Shown here in pieces: positions 57,220-64,000 of a stretch of DNA of 64,000 bases. The DNA is taken from NCBI GenBank assembly GCA_907165275.2, contig OU015655.1:2430501-2494500 (forward strand), given 5' to 3'. The notes below the pieces were generated by a model. That model was not told the origin of the DNA. It made no database searches and saw only the letters and a list, made by a program, of their open reading frames with translations. The position numbers and the translations under genes are program-made. This DNA is from Zygaena filipendulae. Its lineage: Eukaryota; Arthropoda; Insecta; Lepidoptera; Zygaenidae. Positions within the stretch are counted from its first letter, which is position 1; the number at the start of each line of letters is the position of its first letter.

Positions 57220-58597
57220 GCGCTAAGCGAAACTTTTCGTGGAGATTTTTCACGGAGTTAGATTAGTAGTTTAAAACTTAAAATTGCTCACATCAGCCCG
57301 TTTGCGGCGGCTATCGGAATTCTCTGTTTCTTTGAAATATCGAAGTATTTTGTACTCGGAATTTAATTCGAGTTTTGATTTGAAAAAATGAAATAATTTT
57401 CAAATGAGTATTTGTAGTTTCCTTTATGTTTGATTTCAATGACGGTAGGTACAGTTAATTTTTTTTTTTAATGATGTCGTACGTGCGTCATTATAGGTTG
57501 TCATAATATGCAGAATTGCGGATATTATATTTTGTTATCATCTTATCAATGCGCAAACAAATGTTTGAATGAAAGTGATGCTGTTAGTTCTAAAATAAAC
57601 TTTAATTGAAATTTAAAACATTTAAACGATAAAAAGTGCTTGTTATGATAAAATTAAAAACAATGATATTTTTACTATAAATTCTAAATACGTATCGAAT
57701 TTTGAAGTCAAATCTCTCAAAATAGGAAGATTCGATCCGTTAAATTCAGTTTTTTAGCGGTGATAATTTTTTTACTAATAATTATATCTATCAATATTTT
57801 TAAGCTTTATAATTATCCTAACAAACAAAAAAAAACTTACCTAAAACTTTGTGTAGGAACGTTTTATCAATTGGTAAAAAAATTAGATAATTGTCGAATG
57901 AGACATAACTGAAAATTAAGAGTTTGAAAACATTGAATGTTATGCTTATCAAGGCTTAAATTTTTAATTGTTTTTCTGAATCTCCAATTTTTACTTTCAG
58001 TCGGTTTAGAGTTACATTGGTAGGTAATTTCAAGACTTAAAATAATAAGTATTAATAAGTAAACATATGTATAGAATTACTACATTATACCAAGTAATAT
58101 TGCTATAATTTTTTTCATATTTATGTTTTTAGTGAGTTTATTACCTATTTAATTTGCTCTCAAATGTCTAAACCTTACGTTTACACAAAACACAATAGGT
58201 TTACTTATTACGTGTGTCAATATGTACGTCTCTATACCGGTAAGGTCCTTCCTATTTTATGGATGTATGTAAAAATAATAGTTTCACGTACAAAACAGAA
58301 ATCTGCGGCTTTAGCGCAAAGTGCGAAACTTCAAGTTAGAATGTTGTCTCGCGAAGGTGCCGACTTCCGGCCCCCAGCATATAAATGAGGTAGGTAGGTG
58401 GTACCGACGCCTGTGACGCTCCTTTTTCTCCTCACATTTAAATACAAGGAGCTTAATGACAGAAAACGCAGAACAATGCCATATAATCGTAAAAACTCAC
58501 CGATGTCAGATGTCTTTATAAAAAATCATGGCGATTGCAGACTTAAAACTTTCGAGTTAATCATTTGTATTATAATGAGTGTAACACTACACAAGTT
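57220..58597. other. Gene-free AT-rich stretch
   Basis: No repeat or coding signal recognised; the frame at 58164-58388 lacks a domain. Confidence 0.4.
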
Positions 58598-58720
58598 TAG
58601 TGGTGAGTAGGCAAACACTGCTTGCAATGCCGGGTGTCGCGTGTTCGATCCCCGCATCAGAACTTATTACAATTATACTTGGGACTACCCCGAGTTTGGT
58701 TGTTTAACTTTTTTGATTTG
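58598..58720 (+). mobile_element. tRNA-derived SINE-like sequence
   Basis: GTGTTCGATCCCC (about 58642-58654) is a B-box-like motif, and GTGGTGAGTAGGCAAACAC about 40 bp before it could hold a poor A box. The tail GACTACCCCGAGTTTGGTTG is not tRNA. A functional tRNA is excluded because no acceptor stem can be drawn. Confidence 0.45.
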
Positions 58721-58885
58721 ATTACTTTTTGACACCCATATTAACGTGTGAAAAACCCATTAGTTTTTAATCGCTTCATATCTATTGTGTGTAGGTTTCA
58801 AAATGAGCCGTGAGGAGACTCCACAAAAACACGTCGCATTAACGTTGACAAACGTGTACCTACTGTTGTAGCACTAGATCTTGTA

Positions 58886-59161
58886 TCAATTTGTCGATAT
58901 TCGTGATTGGCTAAAAAAAAAATACAAATGTTCCAACAGCCTGGCTCGTAGCTGTGCCAGTTCAATACGCTGTTTCTCGAAGAACGTTTCGTTGCCTTTT
59001 TTTGCGTCACTTCTAGCGCGTTTGTCAACACGGATCTTTTTTTTACGTATAGGCATTTTTGTTAAATCTATGTTTTTAATACATCTGTGATGTATCGTAG
59101 ATTGCAGTGGTTCGCAATGAAGCATGCGCAAACGCAATTGCATCCCGGCTCCCCGCTTCAA
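58886..59161 (-). other. Minus-strand frame with a basic, helical stretch
   Basis: Within a 91-codon frame, MPIRKKKIRVDKRARSDAKK then GNETFFEKQRIELAQLRARL looks more protein-like than most open frames here. No family is recognised and no clear splice sites border it. It may be a pseudogene fragment or chance. Confidence 0.2.
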
Positions 59162-59496
59162 ATAACGGTACCGGGAAGTAGCTTCGGGTGAACAACCCTT
59201 CTTGAGATAAAGAGAGCTCTTTGTATAACGTTATTGTTACAATAAAATTCGATTACAGCAGCAGTACAATACATTGCTATAATCTAAATGTTGAGATCAT
59301 AGTTTGTTCTAATATTTGATATACAATATATATTTCATTATAATGCAGAAATTTGTTTCCCTAGGGAATCTAGATATAATATTATAACTCACTACCTCTT
59401 GCTTAAAACGTCGTTTCTCCACCAAAAAGGCGGTCGAATTGTAATTATTGGGTCCGTTGTATACTTGCATATTTGATCCTCCCTTCAAATATTTTT

Positions 59497-59541
59497 AGGT
59501 GGTGGAACCCGACATACAGGCCATGTCGGGTTCCACCATCT
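59497..59541. repeat. Strong hairpin, 19-bp arms
   Basis: AGGTGGTGGAACCCGACAT (59497-59515) pairs with ATGTCGGGTTCCACCATCT (59523-59541) with one mismatch around a 7-base loop. It is not part of any repeat recognised here. Confidence 0.85.
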
Positions 59542-59626
59542 AAATAAGCGTAATACTGAAACTCACTCAAAAATACATATTCACGCACACACATGCATGC
59601 ACCTACAAATCTGTATTTATTTAGAA

Positions 59627-59770
59627 CTAGATGGGCCCGGTGCCCCACGGTTTTACCCGCATGAGTTCCGGAATTCCCGCAGGAACTCCAAAGTAGCCTA
59701 ATCTACTTAACATCAGCTAATTAGCAGTGAAAATCCCGTGAAAATCGCTCCAACCGTTTTGGGGATTTAC
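59627..59770 (-). mobile_element. Helitron 3' part, reverse
   Basis: CTAGATGGGCCCGGTGCCCC through TTACCCGCATGAGTTCCGGA. It shares CATCAGCTAATTAGCAGTGA with the copy at 36482. Confidence 0.5.
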
Positions 59771-60698
59771 CCCTGTGGGTTTACTCCAACCTTCTATTCT
59801 CGTTCTCCTTACAATAAAAAACACAACAAAAAAGAATTAGCAAAATTAATCCAGCCATTCACGCGTGATGCCGTGGCCAAGGAAAATAGGGCTTCATCTA
59901 TGGCTCTGGTAATTTATAATTGTGATTGTTGCTTAAAGAAATAAAGATTTTTCTTTTTTTTTTTTTGTAACAACACAGAACTTAAATTTATTGCATGACA
60001 AGTAGGTATAAAAAAGTTTTGAGGTTTCAAGCCATCCGCAACACCTTATTTCGGGGCAAAATGGATTTTCATACATTACTCGAAGGTACCCAATTAAGAT
60101 CTTAAAAATTAAAAAAAAAATATTTCATGAAAAAAAAAATTTAGTTCGTCGGTAGTTCTAGTTCTCTTTTACAAAAATTTATTGGTCGGACATTTTTGAA
60201 AATTATTTATAAAACAGTTTTATAAATTTAAATGAATAAAATTTAAATTTAAATGTTGGTAATGTTGTTAGCAATTCGTTGTGAATAATTTAATGGTCAG
60301 TAGCTATATCTACTACAGGTGTTATTCCTCCCGAGGGCACTATCAGGGCACTATCTCGGCGACTCTGTAATGTCACGACAAACTTATGTAAGTTTAGTGA
60401 CATGAAAATCATAATTTCTGTACCTTTTTCTTGAATAAATAAATAAATAATAAAAATATAATTTTAAAAAGAAAATTGAATCATTTTAACTCATATACGG
60501 TTTGGATAAACACACACCATAAATAACAATCGACAACAAACAACCAAGCACCAAATAAGAAAAGCTCGAGTGTGGTGTCGAAATATAATATTATTTATAC
60601 TGCGCTCGTAAATCGTCGTCGATCTCGTCCATAAGGTGCGTAGGCGCAGAATTGATAGACTATTTGACATTCTTACGACATCTGTGTGGAATATTGTA

Positions 60699-60770
60699 GA
60701 ACAGCGGTTCCCAAAGTATGGGTCGCGACCCACCTGTGGTGTGCTCTGAAAACCGAAAGTACCAAACCAA
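60699..60770. mobile_element. Possible hAT terminal fragment
   Basis: ACAGCGGTTCCCAAAGTATG and GGTCGCGACCCACC resemble CAGCGGTTCCCAAA-type hAT ends. No matching second end was seen, so it is one terminus at most. Confidence 0.35.
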
Positions 60771-62128
60771 ATGATGTATCAAACTCATTGAGATAAAAAT
60801 TAACATAAATTAAAGTTTATGATAGTATATCTGTGTAAAATAGTGATGAGTCCCGTCAATATTGGGAAATACTGGTGTAGACGGTACTCTCGCTTTAATC
60901 ATATTTTATTTATTTAATTCAAATTTGACTTATAAATAATTAATATTATCAATAAAAATCTGAAACTGAATCTACTCCCTCGACCCGAGAGTACCTACGT
61001 CCGCCGCCACGGCGACCTAAACCACTCCGCGCCCGCGCATCTAACAAAAACCATACCGCAAAACTAGGCCTAGTGTAATAAGAGTGTTACGAAAAATTAT
61101 ACTTGTACTTCTTGTAATGTAATGTCTTCAATGTAATGTGATATGTGCATTCGTTCTCTTATCATTTCCAAAGAAATTACACTTCAAAAATGGGAAGTGA
61201 GCAATTAAAGTGATCGTCGTGAGTTGTTATATCATTGCTTTCATGTTTCGCTGAAATCCAAACACTGAGCACGTTAGCTCATAACAACAGTTTAAGTTCA
61301 GACCTATAACAGTATCCATACAAAATTGTAATAGTAGAATGTATTTTGTTGAGACGCTGGCAACATTCTCATCTGCTTCGTCACATTACGATATGTGTTT
61401 TAACTCGTATAACGCGCCGGGAACACTTGTGTTTTGTTAGCGATCTCGCATTTAAATAAACTTTGATGTGTCAATGAGGTGTTTACAGATAAGCGGAGCG
61501 ATCCCGACTACGTTAAACGGAACGTTTTACCACTGAGATAGGTACACCTACGTTAAAATATATGAGTGTGTACGAAAGTATGGACTTACTGTTAGTGTGT
61601 GCGGAAAAAGCAATTTTGTAACAATATTCACACTTGAACAATTTAACTGTCAATAAACAATTGTAACTGAAGAATGTTAACATTGAAAGTTAAACAGAAT
61701 TCTTATATAGATATAATATGAAACATGTATGTGATGATAAGTAATGAACATTATTGCTAACTAGGCTCGCGTCTTTAGACTGAAAATACTAAATTACTAA
61801 TTAAAAAAGAAGTGGTTTTAATATCAGCAGCGGATTCCAAACAATTACTTAAGTATTGTTAATTATTTTTAGAATTACTGTTTGTACGTTACATAACGCA
61901 AAATAGTAAACAATCATAAAAAAACAAACATTTATTAACAGACTTTTGATGACGAAACTCGTGCAAAATGCAAAGCGATTTATTTTGTTTATTTTTTTTT
62001 TTCATATTGACGTGTAGATTTCGACTTCAAGCGCTCGCTGTGTCGTTTCATTTTTGTCCTATTTATTTTCGTCATAGACAATTTTCATGCAGGGCTAGAA
62101 AACTTTGTGAATGCGTTTGACTCAGGCG

Positions 62129-62142
62129 GTTGTCATGGCAAC
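62129..62142. promoter_or_regulatory. X-box-like (RFX) motif
   Basis: GTTGTCATGGCAAC is one base off the symmetric GTTGCCATGGCAAC recognised by RFX factors. The surrounding 62100-62210 is GC-richer than its neighbours. No gene start was identified nearby, so function is unproven. Confidence 0.35.
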
Positions 62143-62569
62143 GAACCTACAGAACAACGGGCGGAAACGTAGTGATATGATCTTTGCCGAACGGCTGTAG
62201 TGTTGCTGTAGTTATATTATTTTTACACAATGTTTGTTTCATATTCTCAAGTCCACATTAATTTTGCTTAGGTCATTTGACACATATAGATATCAACCGC
62301 AAACATGGCCCTACAGACTCCGATAAACAGACACGGGTCAAGAACTATTGTATTATAGATAACCTTATCATATAATTGACATCGTAAACTATGCCTCTAT
62401 TACCTAAGTGCAATGTTCTATAAACATTTTGCTAGGAAACAGTTATATAATTAGGAAACTTAAGTTAGTAGCTTGTTTTTTAAGTAGGTAATTCAATGGG
62501 TTGATATCATAAATTATTGTAAATAGCAAAGTGTGTGAAAAATTGCGGCGACCGCGTCTCGGTGATTTA

Positions 62570-62752
62570 TAACGTGACTGTTCCCCGTGGTTTCACCCGC
62601 GTTAATTTCGGAGTTCCCGCTGGAATTCCAGAATGAAAATGCCCCTGACAACGTAGGTATGAAAAATTTCCTGATGATTGGTTGAGTAGTTAAAGCGGGA
62701 AAGCGTAACAAACAAACAACGTACATTGGCTTTTATGATATTGTATTAAGGA
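62570..62752 (-). mobile_element. Helitron copy, reverse, 3' end eroded
   Basis: CTGTTCCCCGTGGTTTCACC to TTGGCTTTTATGATATTGTA. Confidence 0.52.
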
Positions 62753-62802
62753 TTCCCGTCAAAAAAGGAGTTAAAAAATGTCATTTAGAAAAAAGAATAC
62801 CA

Positions 62803-63016
62803 TCCTACTAATATTATAAATGTGGAAGTGTGGATGATTGGATATTTGGATGTTTGGATGTTTGTTACTCAATCACGCAAAAACGGCTGAACGGATTTGG
62901 ATGAAATTTGGCATGCACATTGTCAGGGGTACAGAGAAGGATATAGGTACTTTTTATCCCGGAATTCCTGCGGGAACTCCAGAATTACCGTGGGTGAAAC
63001 CGTGGGGCACAGCTAG
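62803..63016 (+). mobile_element. Non-autonomous Helitron, apparently complete (214 bp)
   Basis: It starts with TC (TCCTACTAATATTATAAATG), ends in CTAG and sits between a host A (62802) and T (63017), the Helitron insertion rule. Near the 3' end CCGTGG-GTGAAA-CCGTGG is a slightly decayed form of the family hairpin CCGCGG-GTGAAA-CCGCGG, about 10 bases before CTAG. The body (GTTTGTTACTCAATCACGC, ATGCACATTGTCAGGGG, TATCCCGGAATTCC) is shared by some thirty copies in the window; this is the best-preserved reference copy. Confidence 0.75.
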
Positions 63017-63018
63017 TA

Positions 63019-63217
63019 TCTTATATATAAAAATCAATTGCTGTTCGTTTGTCTCGCTAAAACTCGGGATCATCTGGATCAATTTGGCTAATTTCGATCT
63101 TGAAATATTTGTGGAAGTCCGGGGAAGGTTTAAACAATCAATTAGGCTACTTTGAACTCTGGAGTTCCATGCGGAAATTCCGAAACTCGCGCTGGTGAAA
63201 CCGCGGGACATAGCTAG
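63019..63217 (+). mobile_element. Second Helitron copy, 2 bp after the previous one
   Basis: It begins TCTTATATATAAAAATCAAT and ends CGCGGGACATAGCTAG before T. The 5' half differs from the neighbouring copy while the 3' hairpin region is shared, so it is a different subfamily. Confidence 0.62.
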
Positions 63218-63451
63218 TCATATCATAATATTTATGTGGTAGGTATATTTTTTTTTACTAGATTTGTAGTACAGACTCATCGACCACACAGCCCATAGAC
63301 GCCTAATAACAGGCGAATGGCTCCTGTCAACACATCTGACTTATAGTTCCGATATAAATGTCCGCGCGGAAATACTCAATCAGTGTCGACCACTACTGTG
63401 ACCTGTCAACACGATCGGAGTGCATAAAGGAAGTGCTAAAAAAAACTCAAA

Positions 63452-63526
63452 ATGCCTCAGTGTAGCATTAAATGGTGCGGTAAAAAAAGCAACATATCTA
63501 ATATGGGATAACATTTCACTTGTAAG
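63452..63526 (+). pseudogene. THAP zinc-finger start of a P-type transposase, truncated
   Basis: From ATG at 63452 the frame reads MPQCSIKWCGKKSNISNMG and then hits TAA at 63509. MPxC followed by C five residues later is the start of a C2CH THAP domain. One base out of frame the next bases read GITFHL, matching the G-x-x-F-H step of THAP, followed at once by GTAAGT (63522), a good donor. The simplest reading is a THAP first exon carrying a one-base frameshift. Later exons are absent. Confidence 0.55.
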
Positions 63527-63696
63527 TAACTATTATCTTTATTTGTTTATGAGAAACAAGGAAATCAACAAATTTTTTCGCAAGTACGGAGTTCACGGTT
63601 CACTGGTCGTGGTTTTAAAACAAAGTACTCAAACTATCGTGCCGTCTCATTCTTTCCCGTTGCGTAAATTAATCTATTTCTTTCCAACGTTTCGTG

Positions 63697-63783
63697 GCGC
63701 GTGTAACTAGCGCGTGTGGCCTTGAATTAGCCAATCACGGCGTGTAACTAGCGCGTGTGGCCTTGAATTAACCAATCACGGCG
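63697..63783 (+). repeat. Two-copy ~43-bp direct repeat inside the P-like element
   Basis: The stretch GCGTGTAACTAGCGCGTGTG followed by GCCTTGAATTAGCCAATCAC occurs twice in a row, the second copy with AACC for AGCC. It lies in the right third of the P-like transposon, where subterminal transposase sites might be expected. Confidence 0.85.
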
Positions 63784-64000
63784 TTGCAACCCCGCTTCAT
63801 CTTACCTCAGCTAGTTGCCAGAATGCATTCAATACGCAAAATCAAACATTAGGCGTCTATGGGCTGTGTGGTCGATGTACAGACTACAGACCGTATACCT
63901 ACAAATGCTTCGGAAACTTGATACGCTCTAAAGTCCTTTTTGTATTTCTCATTTTCTAGTGCATTGAACAAAACATAGTACATACAATTACTTGAGAGCG

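Larger units (their letters stand above)
59775..62560. other. Mostly unassigned stretch
   Basis: It holds a hAT-like end at 60699, an AAAT-type tail at about 60435 and an X-box-like motif at 62129. No coding exon recognised. Confidence 0.4.
63278..63877 (+). mobile_element. P-element-like DNA transposon, 600 bp, perfect 30-bp TIRs and 8-bp TSD
   Basis: The left end begins CATCGACCACACAGCCCATA and continues GACGCCTAAT; the right end is its perfect 30-bp complement. Both flanks carry TACAGACT (63270-63277 and 63878-63885). Termini of about 30 bp starting with CA, an 8-bp duplication and an internal THAP-type zinc-finger start fit the P superfamily; hAT would also give 8 bp but has no THAP domain. 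The perfect termini and duplication suggest a fairly recent insertion. The interior is too short for a full transposase. Confidence 0.75.

Noticed and set aside
58640..58660. tRNA gene suggested by GTTCGATCCCC
   Set aside because: No paired acceptor stem or anticodon arm could be drawn; the tail points to a SINE.
62954..63211. 85-codon minus-strand and 105-codon plus-strand frames over 62838-63211
   Set aside because: They are translations of the two Helitron copies, and equivalent frames recur in other copies.
37215..64000. Further LDLa, Ig or laminin exons of perlecan
   Set aside because: I looked for cysteine-spaced, acidic-box exons and found none; not excluded for divergent exons.
1..64000. 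Toxin, viral or bacterial-type gene clusters or a new defence system
   Set aside because: No operon-like or virus-like coding sequence is visible; what is present is a eukaryotic gene part and transposable elements.

Overview
The window looks like lepidopteran (moth or butterfly) nuclear DNA. It is AT-rich, carries many TAGGTACCTAC-type motifs, has short exons separated by long introns, and is crowded with small non-autonomous transposable elements of kinds known from Lepidoptera: Helitrons ending in CTAG, foldback MITEs and LINE 3' tails. Nothing prokaryotic, no rRNA, no canonical tRNA gene and no CRISPR array was seen.

Only one cellular gene can be supported. Eight plus-strand exons between 30443 and 37214 join in one unbroken reading frame with matching splice phases. 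They encode, in order, an acidic N-terminal segment with a furin-like RLKR site, a Thr/Pro-rich stretch, a short exon with a Ser-Gly site of glycosaminoglycan type, a SEA module (two exons), an LDL-receptor class A repeat, an acidic Ser-Gly linker and a second LDLa repeat. This is the N-terminal architecture of perlecan (HSPG2; trol in Drosophila), the basement-membrane heparan sulfate proteoglycan. The signal-peptide exon upstream and the rest of the protein downstream were not found; the gene is open at both ends.

The rest is intronic or intergenic and largely mobile DNA. 1-17 kb: foldback elements (a GCCGCACTCAGAG family, a CTCCACATTCAC palindrome, GGACGCAGATAAGC elements, ACAACGTGTTAATG elements) and Helitron pieces. 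18.3-19.1 kb: a 98-bp tandem array. 20-29 kb: a MITE nested inside a Helitron, members of a ~320-bp 'AGTCCGTC' foldback family, a composite repeat carrying a 69-bp palindrome, and a 200-bp GT microsatellite. 30-38 kb: the perlecan exons, with elements packed close to the splice sites. 40959-42802: a hAT transposon with 8-bp target duplications and a broken transposase. 46-54 kb: more foldback elements and a LINE 3' fragment. 55-62 kb: mostly unassigned DNA with several GC-richer islands, one tRNA-type SINE and a strong hairpin. 62.8-63.9 kb: two adjacent Helitrons and a 600-bp P-element-like transposon with perfect 30-bp inverted termini, an 8-bp target duplication and the start of a THAP zinc finger.

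No new multi-gene system is visible. The most interesting items are the P-like THAP element, the hAT element, the nested insertions that reveal their own empty sites, the modular phase-1 exons of the perlecan gene, and how closely mobile elements abut those exons. Family assignments come from reading motifs by eye, not from database searches.
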